Positions 34,101 through 43,695 are shown, counted from the stretch's first letter. The stretch: 64,000 nucleotides of DNA from Acidimicrobiales bacterium (GCA_014237715.1 JAAZZG010000001.1:121080-185079); one strand, 5' to 3'. Numbers and translations: made by a program. Notes: generated from the letters alone by a model not told the origin.

Positions 34101-34962
34101 ACTTCAACCGGCCGGGTGTCTCGGCGATGAAGTTCAGAACGGAGTCCGCCCGTTCAGAATCAGGGCCGCGGCCCACGTCTCGAAAGTCGCGGACGAGGAT
34201 CATCCGATCCACGCCGAGCTCCTCGTAACGGGAAACCAGGTCACGGTCGACGGGTTCGGACGGCGAGACCGATACGGCGACCTCGCCGAGGCCCTCCGGT
34301 CGATCGAACTCGCGCTGGAGGTTCTGGATGTTGGCCACGGCTTTGGCTGTGAAGTCCAGCGTGGTTAGGAAGCCGTACCAGCCGTGGGCCTTGTGCACTG
34401 CCCGGCGAAAGGTGGCCGGTGAGCCACCGCCCACGTGGATGGGTGGGCCGCCGGGCTGGATAGGCCGGGGTGAGGCCTCCACGCCGGACCACGACGTGAA
34501 TCGGCCATCGAACTTCGGGTCACCGCGCCAGAGGGCAGCCATGGCATCGAGGTGGTCGTCGGTCCGAGCCCCCCGCTCGGTGAACGGCACGCCGATGGCC
34601 TCGAACTCCGCAGGCACGTAGCCCACGCCAAACCCGGCTTCTAGACGGCCGCCGGAGAGCACGTCGAGCGAGGCCAGTTCCTTGGCCAGGACTACCGGGT
34701 TGCGTTGGGGGAGGATCACGATGCCGGTGCCGAGACGGATGGTCGACGTGTGGGCGGCCAGGAAGGACAACGAGGCGATCTGGTCGACGAAGTGGGTTCC
34801 GGGAGCGACGGGAGACGGGGGCCGCTGGGGGTCGGCCACCACCACGTGCTCGCCGGTCCAGATGGATTCCCAGCCGGCGTCCTCGGCGGTTTGGGCCACC
34901 CGGGCCATGGTTTCCGGGTCGGCCAGTACCCCGCTGTTGACACCGAAGAATCCGAACTTCAC
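34093..34962 (-). CDS. luciferase-like F420-dependent oxidoreductase (LLM class)
   Basis: A 289-residue TIM-barrel protein of the F420-dependent LLM family. It has WESIWTGEHVVVA near the N-terminus, RLGTGIVILPQRNPVVLAKE, the SGGRLEAGFGVGYVPAEFEA hallmark and IQPGGPPIHVGGG. These enzymes transfer hydride from reduced F420 to diverse substrates. It is followed upstream in transcription by another LLM gene with an ATGA overlap, so the pair is co-translated. The substrate is unknown. Confidence 0.9.
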   Translation of the reverse strand: MKFGFFGVNSGVLADPETMARVAQTAEDAGWESIWTGEHVVVADPQRPPSPVAPGTHFVDQIASLSFLAAHTSTIRLGTGIVILPQRNPVVLAKELASLDVLSGGRLEAGFGVGYVPAEFEAIGVPFTERGARTDDHLDAMAALWRGDPKFDGRFTSWSGVEASPRPIQPGGPPIHVGGGSPATFRRAVHKAHGWYGFLTTLDFTAKAVANIQNLQREFDRPEGLGEVAVSVSPSEPVDRDLVSRYEELGVDRMILVRDFRDVGRGPDSERADSVLNFIAETPGRLKFS

Positions 34963-35924
34963 GAGGCTCTCCCTTCAGTGGGTCGACCGACGGTAGTGCG
35001 GAAGGCACGGACCAGGTCGGCGAGCATGTACTCAGCGGCCGAGCAGTCCCCGGGAAGGGGGAGGGCTATTCGGCAGTCGGTCACGCCGGCTTCAACCAGT
35101 GGGGCAACGCCCTCCATCGTGCGGTCGAGGTCCACCACGCCATCGTCGCTGCGAACCACTGGAAGTGATCCCTGGACCTCGAAGACAGATGCGTCCAGTC
35201 CGAGCTCCTCCTGAAGGTTCCGCATCCGCGCGATCCCGCCAACCACGTCGGCCCGGTCTGCGCCCCACGGAATCCATCCGTCACCAAAGGTGGCGAGGCG
35301 TCGTGCGGTCCGGCGGTTCACGGTTCCGCTGATCCAGATTGGCACGGCGTTTCCATTTACGGGCGACGGCATGGACTGGACGTTGCCAAAGCCCAGTTCG
35401 TCGCTGGCATAGGAGGCTGGCTCCCCGGCCCACAAAAGTCTGCACACCTCCAGGCTGTGGTCCAGGAGACGGCCCCGGTCGGCAAAATCCAGACCAGCGG
35501 CCTCGTACTCGGCAGCCTGCCAGCCCACTCCGACACCGAGGTCGAGGCGGCCGTTGGACAGCACATCAAGCGTGGCTGCGGTCTTTGCCAGCACGACTGG
35601 GCGTCGCAACGCGGCCAGGAGGATTCCGGTCTGGAGACGGATTCGATCGGTTCGGGCTGCCAGCCACGTAAGAGTGGTGAGGGGCTCCAACCACGCTCCG
35701 CCCGGACCGGTCGGTTGGCGACCACCCACCGTCCCCCCCTTGGACGGATCGCCGTAGTCGTCAAGGTTGTCGCCGAACACCACGTGATCGGCCACCGCCA
35801 GTCGGTCCACGCCGGCCCGGTCTGCGGCCACCGCATGATCTGACAACCGCGCCCAGTCACCAGGTGGTTCGGCGGCGAAGTTCACCACCTGGATCGAAAG
35901 TTGGGGGCGTGCCATGGCGGTCAT
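34959..35924 (-). CDS. second luciferase-like F420-dependent oxidoreductase
   Basis: A 321-residue LLM enzyme: DRLAVADHVVFGDNLDDYGD, IRLQTGILLAALRRPVVLAK, SNGRLDLGVGVGWQAAEYEA and FGDGWIPWG. It is distinct from its downstream neighbour and is not a recent duplicate. Its ATG overlaps the stop of the DUF1214-type gene (ATGA), so three genes (35921-37126, this one, 34093-34962) form a tight operon. Confidence 0.9.
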   Translation of the reverse strand: MTAMARPQLSIQVVNFAAEPPGDWARLSDHAVAADRAGVDRLAVADHVVFGDNLDDYGDPSKGGTVGGRQPTGPGGAWLEPLTTLTWLAARTDRIRLQTGILLAALRRPVVLAKTAATLDVLSNGRLDLGVGVGWQAAEYEAAGLDFADRGRLLDHSLEVCRLLWAGEPASYASDELGFGNVQSMPSPVNGNAVPIWISGTVNRRTARRLATFGDGWIPWGADRADVVGGIARMRNLQEELGLDASVFEVQGSLPVVRSDDGVVDLDRTMEGVAPLVEAGVTDCRIALPLPGDCSAAEYMLADLVRAFRTTVGRPTEGRAS

Positions 35925-37126
35925 CGTCGGAACCTCCGGAGGGCGGCACGGCGCCGATCGCGGAGCACCACGGAACGTTGTTCACGGTTGATGGGAGCCC
36001 AGCGGTCGTCGAAGTGCTCGGCGATCGAGGCGACGGGCATCAGGGTGCAGGTCGGAACGGGTTGGCGGTCGGCCTGATTCCATCGGTAGGTAATACAGCC
36101 CTGGGTGGAGCCGGTGGTGTCCAGCCAATTGGCGGTGCCAGGGTCCTGATGGGCGACGACGGCCCGAAACACCCCATCGGCGGACACCACGGCCTGGTGT
36201 CCGTTGAGACTGGACTGGTGGTCCCACCAGTCCAGCGATTGGTACCAGACGTCTCCCAACTGGATCCCCCAGTAGACGCAGTCGGGAATCTCGACCTCCA
36301 GAAGGAGGGCCTCGTCGTCGGCGATCCGGTACCAGGTCTGGCCGTAGCCCTGGTCGACACTTCCGCCGAGGTTCGAGGTGGAGCCCTGGGCGGCTTGGAC
36401 GTGGTCGAAGGAGTTGACCTCGGCACGGGCCACGTGTGCGTTACCGAAGTCGGCCCAGAAGGCCGTCATGTCGAGCACCTGGTCGGCCGCTGTGGCCAGG
36501 TGTCGGATCATCGACTCGCCAGTCATGCGACTGGTGCCCGGTTCCGGGTTGACACATTCCAGATGCAGGTCGGCGGGGATCTCCGAAGCCCAGTCGGAGA
36601 AGAACTGGCGAATGATGAGAGTGCAGTGCTCCGGTGGAAGTTCGAACCAGCTGGCGTCGGCCACTCCAGCGGGAGATGGACCGGCACCAAAGACCACCTC
36701 GAATCGACCATCGGCATCGGTAGGCAGATCGCTGCCATTCAGCGTCAGGAACTGTTCGATGCCCCGCTCGGCGAAGTTGGTGGTCATCGCTGTGATGCCG
36801 AGGTAGCAGACCGTCCCGACCGTCCCTGAGAGTCGATAGGTGCGGGACAGATCGATCTCAGCCGCCTGGTAGAGGCCATCGGGATTGTCCTGCCCGTTCT
36901 TGAACGGATGGAACCACGCGAGTTGTGGATGCTCGTGGTCGCCGCCCTCCAGAACCCGGCTGGTATCGCTGGCCAGTCGACGAAGAAGTGCCCGAATGCC
37001 CTCGGCGCGATCCACGTCGTCCATCGGGCGATCGGGGTCGAGGACGATTGCTGCGCCGTCCTTCAGGCGGTCACAGAAGTCGTACCAGGCGCTTCGTAAG
37101 TCGTTCTGACTTGTTGACTCCTGCAT
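35921..37126 (-). CDS. DUF1214-type protein
   Basis: A 401-residue protein, first of a three-gene operon with two LLM enzymes. The C-terminal part carries features of DUF1214: YWGIQLGDVWYQSLDWWDHQ, GHQAVVSADGVFRAVVAHQ and NWLDTTGSTQG. Such proteins are of unknown function and often accompany catabolic genes; a jelly-roll-like fold is expected. There is no signal peptide. The N-terminal 150 residues are helix-rich. Coupling to two F420-type enzymes suggests a shared degradative or detoxifying pathway (inference). Confidence 0.78.
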   Translation of the reverse strand: MQESTSQNDLRSAWYDFCDRLKDGAAIVLDPDRPMDDVDRAEGIRALLRRLASDTSRVLEGGDHEHPQLAWFHPFKNGQDNPDGLYQAAEIDLSRTYRLSGTVGTVCYLGITAMTTNFAERGIEQFLTLNGSDLPTDADGRFEVVFGAGPSPAGVADASWFELPPEHCTLIIRQFFSDWASEIPADLHLECVNPEPGTSRMTGESMIRHLATAADQVLDMTAFWADFGNAHVARAEVNSFDHVQAAQGSTSNLGGSVDQGYGQTWYRIADDEALLLEVEIPDCVYWGIQLGDVWYQSLDWWDHQSSLNGHQAVVSADGVFRAVVAHQDPGTANWLDTTGSTQGCITYRWNQADRQPVPTCTLMPVASIAEHFDDRWAPINREQRSVVLRDRRRAALRRFRR

Positions 37127-37239
37127 GGACCGACCCTAACGAGGATCGTCTTTGGGAGCCGGATCAGACCGTTGGGCCTCTGGTCAGCAGCCAGGGCACG
37201 TAGGCGGTTGATGTGCGGCCGGGCCGCTACCGTCTGGCC

Positions 37240-38112
37240 ATGGCACGATTTCGGTTCCTGGAGCGGTGGCGGCGCCCCGTGGAGCCCGCTGACGAGCGGG
37301 ACCACACCGTGTTTGTTCTGTCCGGCGGGTCGGTCCGTGGCGCCGCTCAGGCGGGGATGATCCGGGTACTTCTCGAGCATGGGATCGTTCCCGACGAGGT
37401 GGTCGGGGTGTCAGCGGGGGCACTCAACGGCACCTTTCTGGCGGCGAACCCGACGGTTGAACAGGCCCGGCTTCTTGAAGGCGTGTGGCGTGACGTGGCT
37501 GACCGGAAGCCCATCCGGGGCAGCTTTATCCGCAACGTGGCGGCCATCGTGCGCGGGCGACCGAGTTTCGACAACGGCGACCGGCTGCGGGCCCTTATTG
37601 CCGATCACGCACCGATGGAGGATCTAGCCCAGGCTGCAGTGCCGTGCCATGTCGGCACCACGGATGCCTCGACCGGCCAGTTGAGCTGGTGGACGAGCGG
37701 GCCGTTGGTCGACCTGTTGTGCGCGACCACCGCGGTGCCCGGCGTGTTGCCTGCCGTGGATTTGGGCGACGGGACACTCCACATCGACGGTGGGGTGGTG
37801 TCCAACATCCCGTTGCGTCGTGCGCTGTCGCTCGCGCCGACGCGACTCGTGGTGTTGGACGTGGCGGCCAAGTTCACGCCGGCCACCAAGCAGACGGCGT
37901 TGTCGTTGATGCTGGTGGGCTTCCGGGCGGCGGCCGCCGAGCTCACCCGACAGCAGTGGTTGGACGTGCCGACCGATCTAGACGTCCTGCACATTGAGCT
38001 ACCGACCGTGGACGATGCCCCGGACTTCGAGTTCGAACTGGTGCCCGACCTGTTGGTGCAGGGCGCACAGGTTGCCGAGGAGGTGCTGGCCACAGTGGCC
38101 ACGGCTGGCTGA
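37240..38112 (+). CDS. patatin-like phospholipase
   Basis: A 290-residue protein. The oxyanion motif is LSGGSVRGAAQAGMIR, the nucleophile elbow VVGVSAGALNG (GxSxG) and the catalytic Asp lies in HIDGGVVSNIPL (DGG). The Ser-Asp dyad is complete, so it should be an active lipid acyl hydrolase. The basic N-terminus (MARFRFLERWRRPVEP) has no signal peptide. It stands alone between divergent or convergent neighbours. Confidence 0.88.
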   Translation: MARFRFLERWRRPVEPADERDHTVFVLSGGSVRGAAQAGMIRVLLEHGIVPDEVVGVSAGALNGTFLAANPTVEQARLLEGVWRDVADRKPIRGSFIRNVAAIVRGRPSFDNGDRLRALIADHAPMEDLAQAAVPCHVGTTDASTGQLSWWTSGPLVDLLCATTAVPGVLPAVDLGDGTLHIDGGVVSNIPLRRALSLAPTRLVVLDVAAKFTPATKQTALSLMLVGFRAAAAELTRQQWLDVPTDLDVLHIELPTVDDAPDFEFELVPDLLVQGAQVAEEVLATVATAG

Positions 38113-38123
38113 CTGCAGAAGGG

Positions 38124-39140
38124 TCAGCTTCGCCGGCGGCGTCGGCCGACACGTTCGGCCCGCTCGGCGGCTCCGACGGTGGCGGTGGGTGTGGGAGGTG
38201 CGATGTCGGGCACCGGAAGGGTTCCGTCGAGAACACCGCGGATGAAGGCGATGTGTTCCGGGTCGCTGCCGCAGCAGCCTCCAATCACCGAGATTCCCGC
38301 CTCCCGTAGGCGATAGGCGTGGGCCGCCAGGACCTCGGGACCAGCGTCGTACTCGAGCTCGTTGCCCTTCCAAACCGGGATCCCGGCATTGGCCTTGGAG
38401 ATCACCGGAATATCGCCGCAGACGGAGCGAATGGCGACCACCGCTGCTTCGGTGTCGGCCAGGTTGGCGCCGCAGTTGGCGCCGATGCCGGCCACGCCGA
38501 GTTCGGTCAGGCGGGTTCCGGCTTCTTCCCCGGTGATGCCCATCATGGTTCGGCCCGCCGTGTCAAAGCTGAGGGTGGCGACGATGGGAAGGTCGGACGC
38601 CGAACGGGCGCCCCGAATCCCTGCCTCGATCTCCGGAAGGGCGCTCATGGTCTCAAGCCACAACACGTCGGCGCCACCGTCGGTCAGGCTGGCCGCCTGT
38701 TCGGCGAAAGCCTCGGCCACTTCATCCTCGGTTAGTTCACCCAGCGGTTTGATGAGTTCGCCGGTGGGGCCCATAGAACCGGCGACGATAATGGGTCGCC
38801 CCGCCTCGTCTGCCACGGCACGGGCCGCAGCGGCCGCAGCGGCATTGAGTTCATGGGCCCGACCCTCGAGGGAGTGCAATTTCAACCGGTGACGACCGCC
38901 TCCGAACGAGTTGGTGAGCACCACGTCGCAACCGGCCTCGACGTATTCCCGGTGTATGGCCTGGATGCGATCAGGGTGATCGACGTTCCAGAGCTCCGGC
39001 GGATCGCCAGCCGTCAGCCCGGCGGCGAAGAGCTGGGTGCCCATGGCCCCGTCGAGGACGAGACACCCATTCGCTGCGATTAGATCCCGTAGGTCGGTCA
39101 CGTCGCTGACCGTACCGGCCTCTGTCTGGGCTGGATGCAT
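38124..39140 (-). CDS. homocysteine S-methyltransferase-family protein
   Basis: A roughly 338-residue barrel protein of the Hcy-binding family (as in the N-terminal part of MetH and in BHMT). VLDGAMGTQLFAAGL opens the domain; the zinc thiolates are GIGANCGAN and the pair in VIGGCCGSDP. It transfers a methyl group to homocysteine from an unknown donor; no B12 domains are fused. The start is uncertain: ATG at 39140 or GTG at 39101, neither with a good ribosome site. The C-terminal tail is Arg-rich. A second member lies at 52 kb. Confidence 0.85.
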   Translation of the reverse strand: MHPAQTEAGTVSDVTDLRDLIAANGCLVLDGAMGTQLFAAGLTAGDPPELWNVDHPDRIQAIHREYVEAGCDVVLTNSFGGGRHRLKLHSLEGRAHELNAAAAAAARAVADEAGRPIIVAGSMGPTGELIKPLGELTEDEVAEAFAEQAASLTDGGADVLWLETMSALPEIEAGIRGARSASDLPIVATLSFDTAGRTMMGITGEEAGTRLTELGVAGIGANCGANLADTEAAVVAIRSVCGDIPVISKANAGIPVWKGNELEYDAGPEVLAAHAYRLREAGISVIGGCCGSDPEHIAFIRGVLDGTLPVPDIAPPTPTATVGAAERAERVGRRRRRS

Positions 39141-39327
39141 GGGTTGTAGGCGTGGGGGTGTCGAGACGGGCATCTGGATGACAAGCACCTGTCTTGAAAT
39201 GGGACGACTCTTGCCGTGGAGGAGATCTGGTGCGAACATTGGAGGGACGGAGCGACTGGGTGCAGGTGTTCGACGGAAACTCGGACAGCACCGTAGGGAG
39301 TGGTTCCGTTCGGGACATCCCGGGATG

Positions 39328-39353
39328 CACCCGCCTCGAGTTGGAGGCGGGTG
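39328..39353. other. perfect 10-bp inverted repeat
   Basis: CACCCGCCTC and GAGGCGGGTG around a GAGTTG loop, in the 271-base gap between two divergent genes (39141-39411). It has no T-run. It could be a 5' leader structure of the methyltransferase gene or an operator. I see no known riboswitch pattern here. Confidence 0.55.
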
Positions 39354-39411
39354 TTCCGCGTGGCAGGCCCGAGTCGAGACCTTGCCCCTTGAGAGGACAT
39401 ACGCTGCCGCC

Positions 39412-41130
39412 GTGTCGTTGATTCCCCCGACGAGTGCCGATGCGTTGCAGGCCGAGTTGGCGGCCCGCTCCGGGCGTATTCGACCAGCGGCCTACGCGAT
39501 GCGACCTGAAGTACTGGGTGCCGCGCGTCTGAGCCGGTACAGCTTCAGCCGGACCATGCTCCGCCGGGCGGTGGCTGATGGTTGGACGGCAGGCCGGGTT
39601 CATCAGGACCTTGACGCTGAGGGTCGTGGGGAAACGATTTACGTCGTGGATGCAGGTACGCAGCGGTTCAGTTTCGTGGTGTTCACGACAACGATCGACG
39701 AGTCCGCCCATACCGACCGGGTGATTGCCGATCGGTGGGAGGTGGCAGGGGCCCTCGTGGATGGAGACGTCGACGACGATCTCCTGGCCCGACTTCGGAT
39801 CGAGGTTCCCGAACAGGAATCGGGTCGCATGGACCCGCGGATCCTGAGTCTGACTAGGGGCAATCGCAGCGTCCGGTTCTTCGGGTACCTGGTCGACGAG
39901 TTGGCCGCCGGCCGTCAGCCCGACCCCGACCAGGTGGGTGATGCCGGCTACATCCTCCGGAGCACCGCCTTCTACGCCAACGGCAAATTCGGGATGCGCT
40001 CGTTCGCTGGCTACCCGGGCGACCACCCGTTCCGGGTCCCATATCGGGCCCAGTTCGTGGCGGCCTGGATGTTCCGGGAACTCGGCTACGACATGGTGGA
40101 GCACTGCGCCCGCGCCAAGGGTGGCGACAACGCGGTCGGGTTCGATGGCGAATGGTGCCGCTACTTTGGGCTGGGAAATGCCACGGGTCTCGGCCTCGTG
40201 CCGTATGCCTTCAAGCACCCGCGGGTGCTTGATGCCTGGGTGGGGGTACGGGAGATGGCCCTGGCTGACGTGCGGGAGCGGGTGGTCGCACCGACAGACG
40301 GGGCGGTGCTCCGGGGATGGATCGCCAAGGCCCGGGAACACTTCGCTTCGGGATCCAATGACGACTGCACGCCATTCCTGAACTCACAGGCCCTGGTCCC
40401 GCTTCTGGATGACGTCGCCGAGGCGTGGGGCCGTGTGGCCGATGGAGCCGACCCCTATGACGCTCTCTACCTTTGGGCTGAGAACCAGGGCCCGGAAACG
40501 TCGGAGATGGTGGTATCGCTTCTTCTGGAACTTCATGACGGCGACGACGACCTGTTCGACCTGCTCTTCCTCGTCGACGAGCACTCCTCAGCTGATCCGA
40601 CGGCCACGGTGGCAGAGGTGCGGGCGAAGCTTGATGAACGGTTTGGATGGTTGGGTGAACTCAACCTCGACGAGCCGCCGGCTGACGCCTTCTGGTGGGT
40701 GGTCAGCGACAACACCGAGGAGCCCCGACGAGCCCGACGTGATCGACTGGCCCCCGAGGGTCGGGACGTAGCCGTCGACGTGGCGCTACGTCTCTGGAGG
40801 TTCGGGAGAACGCTGGAGGACCGACATGCCGACGAGCCGGTGGCCGCTGTTCTGGCCGACCACCCGGAACACCGGATGGCGCTGGAACGCCTGGTGGCGA
40901 GTGACCGCCGTTACGGCGAGCCTCGGGACAACACGTGTGCGACCAGCTACCTGCCGTTGCAGATCCAACGCTTCCAGTTGGCGCAGTACGGGATGGATGA
41001 GTTCAAGCCGAAGGACACCGACTGGCTCCGAGTGACCCTGTTCCAGGGGGCGCCGCGGCTGGCTGAGCTGGGACCTGACACGACCGACGACTGGGTGCTG
41101 CCGGCCCGGCCCACCTCACGAAAGGAATGA
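39412..41130 (+). CDS. 572-residue protein of unknown function, first gene of a dipeptidase/oxygenase cluster
   Basis: GTG start (SLIPPTSADALQAELAARSG). It is soluble, acidic and without signal peptide. Distinct blocks include RPAAYAMRPEVLGAARLSRY, DAGYILRSTAFYANGKFGMR, HCARAKGGDNAVGFDGEWCR, and a C-terminal DNTCATSYLPLQIQRFQLAQ then YGMDEFKPKDTDWLRVTLFQ. I recognise no named domain. The next gene, a membrane dipeptidase, overlaps it by ATGA, so the two act together. The conserved-looking Cys/His-containing blocks suggest an enzyme. The start could lie slightly upstream. Confidence 0.7.
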   Translation: MSLIPPTSADALQAELAARSGRIRPAAYAMRPEVLGAARLSRYSFSRTMLRRAVADGWTAGRVHQDLDAEGRGETIYVVDAGTQRFSFVVFTTTIDESAHTDRVIADRWEVAGALVDGDVDDDLLARLRIEVPEQESGRMDPRILSLTRGNRSVRFFGYLVDELAAGRQPDPDQVGDAGYILRSTAFYANGKFGMRSFAGYPGDHPFRVPYRAQFVAAWMFRELGYDMVEHCARAKGGDNAVGFDGEWCRYFGLGNATGLGLVPYAFKHPRVLDAWVGVREMALADVRERVVAPTDGAVLRGWIAKAREHFASGSNDDCTPFLNSQALVPLLDDVAEAWGRVADGADPYDALYLWAENQGPETSEMVVSLLLELHDGDDDLFDLLFLVDEHSSADPTATVAEVRAKLDERFGWLGELNLDEPPADAFWWVVSDNTEEPRRARRDRLAPEGRDVAVDVALRLWRFGRTLEDRHADEPVAAVLADHPEHRMALERLVASDRRYGEPRDNTCATSYLPLQIQRFQLAQYGMDEFKPKDTDWLRVTLFQGAPRLAELGPDTTDDWVLPARPTSRKE

Positions 41131-42086
41131 CGATGATCATCGACGGACTACAGATCAACGACTGGTCACGCGAGGTGATCGCCGAGGTGCGGTCCGGTGG
41201 GGTCGACGTGGTGCACGCCACGGTCGGGGTATGGGAGGACCTCGCCGGAGCCATGACCCGGATCGGCGCCTTCCGGCACCTCTGTCGGCACAACGCCGAC
41301 GTGATCCGAATCGTCCGGACCGTTGATGAGATCCATTTGGCGGTGGCCGACGACGTACTGGCGGTTGTCCTGGGCTTCCAGAACAGCTCCATGCTGGGTG
41401 ATGACCCGGAGATGGCGGGGATCTTCGCCGACGTCGGCATCCGGGTCGTCCAGGTGACCTACAACATCGCCAACCATCTCGGGTCCAGCTGTTGGGAGCC
41501 CCGAGACGGCGGCCTGACCCGTGCCGGCTACCGGATGGTCGCCGCGCTCAACGACGCCGGCGTGCTGGTCGACATCTCCCACGTCGGCAACGCCACAGGC
41601 CGTGACACCGTGGATGCCTCGGCCCAGCCCATCGCCATCACCCACGGCAACCCGGCGGCGTTCTGTGATTCGCCACGCAACAAACCCGACGACCTGGTCG
41701 CAGCGGTGGCCGCACGGGGAGGCGTCATCGGCTGCACGCTCTATCCGCTCTTCATGGGCGGGGCCGACGTGACCCGAACGGAGTACTGCTCGATGGTGGC
41801 TTCGTTGGCGGAGTCGGTCGGCGTGGAGCACGTGGCCATCGGGTCCGATGCTGTCCTTGGCTGGAACCCCGATTCGCTCGGCTGGATGCGAAACGGACGT
41901 TGGGATCGGGCGACCGCTCCGTCCCAGGCGCCGTCGTTTCCCCCGTGGCCGACATGGTTCGACGGCCCGAAGGACTTCGGGAGCCTGTCTGACGGCCTCG
42001 ATGAGGCCGGTTTCACACCCGATGAGCGCGATCTGGTCCTGGGAGGAAACTGGTTGCGCCTGTTCGGTGAGGTGTTCCCCTCGTGA
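41127..42086 (+). CDS. membrane dipeptidase-family (M19) hydrolase
   Basis: A 319-residue member of the renal dipeptidase family. Metal-site features seen are IIDGLQIND at the start (a variant of the usual DGHND, missing the canonical histidine), VLGFQNSSML (the usual Glu position has Gln), LVDISHVGN and IAITHGNPAAF, and HVAIGSDAVLGW with the terminal Asp. Replacement of the first His-x-Asp and of the bridging Glu means the metal centre is altered and the substrate may not be a dipeptide. It overlaps both neighbours (ATGA and GTGA). Confidence 0.82.
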   Translation: MTMIIDGLQINDWSREVIAEVRSGGVDVVHATVGVWEDLAGAMTRIGAFRHLCRHNADVIRIVRTVDEIHLAVADDVLAVVLGFQNSSMLGDDPEMAGIFADVGIRVVQVTYNIANHLGSSCWEPRDGGLTRAGYRMVAALNDAGVLVDISHVGNATGRDTVDASAQPIAITHGNPAAFCDSPRNKPDDLVAAVAARGGVIGCTLYPLFMGGADVTRTEYCSMVASLAESVGVEHVAIGSDAVLGWNPDSLGWMRNGRWDRATAPSQAPSFPPWPTWFDGPKDFGSLSDGLDEAGFTPDERDLVLGGNWLRLFGEVFPS

Positions 42087-42631
42087 CCGACGGTCGCCTT
42101 CAGGTGCTGGTTGCTCCCCGGGAGATCCACGACCTGGTGTTCCGTTGTGCCCGGGTGGCAGGCCTGGATGCCGGAGCCGCGGATCGAGCCGGTCGAAACG
42201 TCACCGCGGCCGAGGTGCATCTGGGTGGAGCGGTGGAGACCTTCGCCTCGGTTCTCGGCGATCCGCAGCGGCTAGCCACCGAGTTTGGCGCCGGACCAGA
42301 CGTCCTGGTGGGGGCTGAGGTCGAGGCGAGGGCGACAGGTTCCGGGGTGGCGAGGTTCGGCGTACCGACGCCGTTGGCTGCATTGGCCTCCGCGGTCGCC
42401 GATATTGGTGGCCGTGGACTCGGCGTGGACGGCATACAGGCTGGGGCCACGGCGGCTACGACCGTCGATGGACTACAGGTCACCGGGTCTCCGTCGCCAT
42501 CTGACGGTACGGCGGCCGCCCGGGCGGCCCGAGACGGTCTGGCCGTGGACCGGGTTGCCTTCGATGCGTTGATCGCGGCAGCCAGGCCGTTCCTGGTGGC
42601 CGAGTCGATCCTGGACGAAATCGAGGACTGA
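42083..42631 (+). CDS. small protein of the dipeptidase/dehydrogenase cluster (possibly DUF3726-like)
   Basis: A 182-residue protein with GTG start overlapping the dipeptidase stop. The N-terminal REIHDLVFRCARVAGLDAGA resembles the opening helices of Ldh_2/malate dehydrogenases, the family of the adjacent convergent gene, and small proteins such as DUF3726 accompany those enzymes; the family assignment is tentative. The rest is Ala/Gly-rich with no catalytic motif. It is likely a partner or regulator of the dehydrogenase. Confidence 0.6.
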   Translation: MTDGRLQVLVAPREIHDLVFRCARVAGLDAGAADRAGRNVTAAEVHLGGAVETFASVLGDPQRLATEFGAGPDVLVGAEVEARATGSGVARFGVPTPLAALASAVADIGGRGLGVDGIQAGATAATTVDGLQVTGSPSPSDGTAAARAARDGLAVDRVAFDALIAAARPFLVAESILDEIED

Positions 42632-42640
42632 CGGGTCGGG

Positions 42641-43648
42641 TCAGTCGCCGGCCAGCTCGAGGACCCGCGCCCAGACCGGCCCTTCGACCGTCACGGGATC
42701 GGAGGGCACCCGACCGGCGCCGGGAAGACGTGCACCGGGCTGGGACGTGATGCTCTCGCCCAGTGCCTTCAGGCGGTCGTGGAACCCCCGGCCGCTGTAA
42801 GAGGTCGGATCGATCACGATGTAGAACTGGCCCAGGTCGTGGGGTTGGCCATCGGTGGTCTTGAGCGGGGGAACGTCGGCGCTCAGACGGCAGCCGGTCA
42901 TCGCCCCGGCCAGCAGTTCGACCATGAGGCTGATCCCGTAGCCCTTGTAGCCGCCGGCTGAGACCAGCGACCCGGCGAGCGCGGCCTCCGGGTCGCTGGT
43001 TGGGATTCCCTCGGCGTCCACCGCCCAGCCCAGCGGGATCTCCTCACCGGCCGCCGCGGCCATGGTGATCTTGCCGAGGGCCACCGCGCTCGTGGAGAAG
43101 TCGAACTGTAAGGCGATGCCACCGTCACCGTCGGGAACGGCCATGGCAATGGGATTGGTACCCAGCACCGGCACCGACCCGCCGGGCGGCGAAACTCGGG
43201 GGGAGGCGTTGGTGGCTCCGATGGCCAGCAGGCCCTCCCGTGCAAACTGCTCGGTGAAGTACCCGAGCGACGTACAGGTGTGGGTGTGCTCTACAGACAT
43301 GCCACAGATCCCGTTGGTTCTGGCGGCGTCCACGGCGGCCGGGAATCCGGCTGCGAACGCGGATTGGGCAAAACCGAGCCGTCCGTCCACGCGGACGGCA
43401 CCGGGCCGGTCGTTAGTCACCACCGGTTCAGCGACACCGTCAATTCGTCCCGACTCGAGCTGCAGGCAGTAGCTCTCCAGGTAGTAAAGGCCGCAGATGC
43501 GATTGCCGTTGCCTTCGGCCACACGAACGGCTCGTGCGACGAGAGCAGATACGTCGTGTCCGGCCCCGTGGCGTATCAGGCTCCTTCGGGTGGTTTCCTC
43601 GACTTCGTCCAAGGTGAGTTCGAGAAGGGTAGGAGTGGTGTCGGACAT
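42641..43648 (-). CDS. malate/L-lactate/ureidoglycolate-type dehydrogenase (Ldh_2 family)
   Basis: A 335-residue NAD(P)-dependent oxidoreductase of the YbiC/ComC fold. Features: the histidine-bearing VEHTHTCTSLGYFTEQFARE, then TNASPRVSPPGGSVPVLGTN and IAMAVPD typical of the family, FDFSTSAVALGKI, and GYKGYGISLMVELLAGAMTG. The substrate would be a 2-hydroxy acid. ATG at 43648 is chosen; earlier starts run into the divergent oxygenase gene. Confidence 0.88.
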   Translation of the reverse strand: MSDTTPTLLELTLDEVEETTRRSLIRHGAGHDVSALVARAVRVAEGNGNRICGLYYLESYCLQLESGRIDGVAEPVVTNDRPGAVRVDGRLGFAQSAFAAGFPAAVDAARTNGICGMSVEHTHTCTSLGYFTEQFAREGLLAIGATNASPRVSPPGGSVPVLGTNPIAMAVPDGDGGIALQFDFSTSAVALGKITMAAAAGEEIPLGWAVDAEGIPTSDPEAALAGSLVSAGGYKGYGISLMVELLAGAMTGCRLSADVPPLKTTDGQPHDLGQFYIVIDPTSYSGRGFHDRLKALGESITSQPGARLPGAGRVPSDPVTVEGPVWARVLELAGD

Positions 43649-43695
43649 CCCCGAACCGTAGGTGACCGGGGGTCCGCTGCTCCTACAATCCGCGT

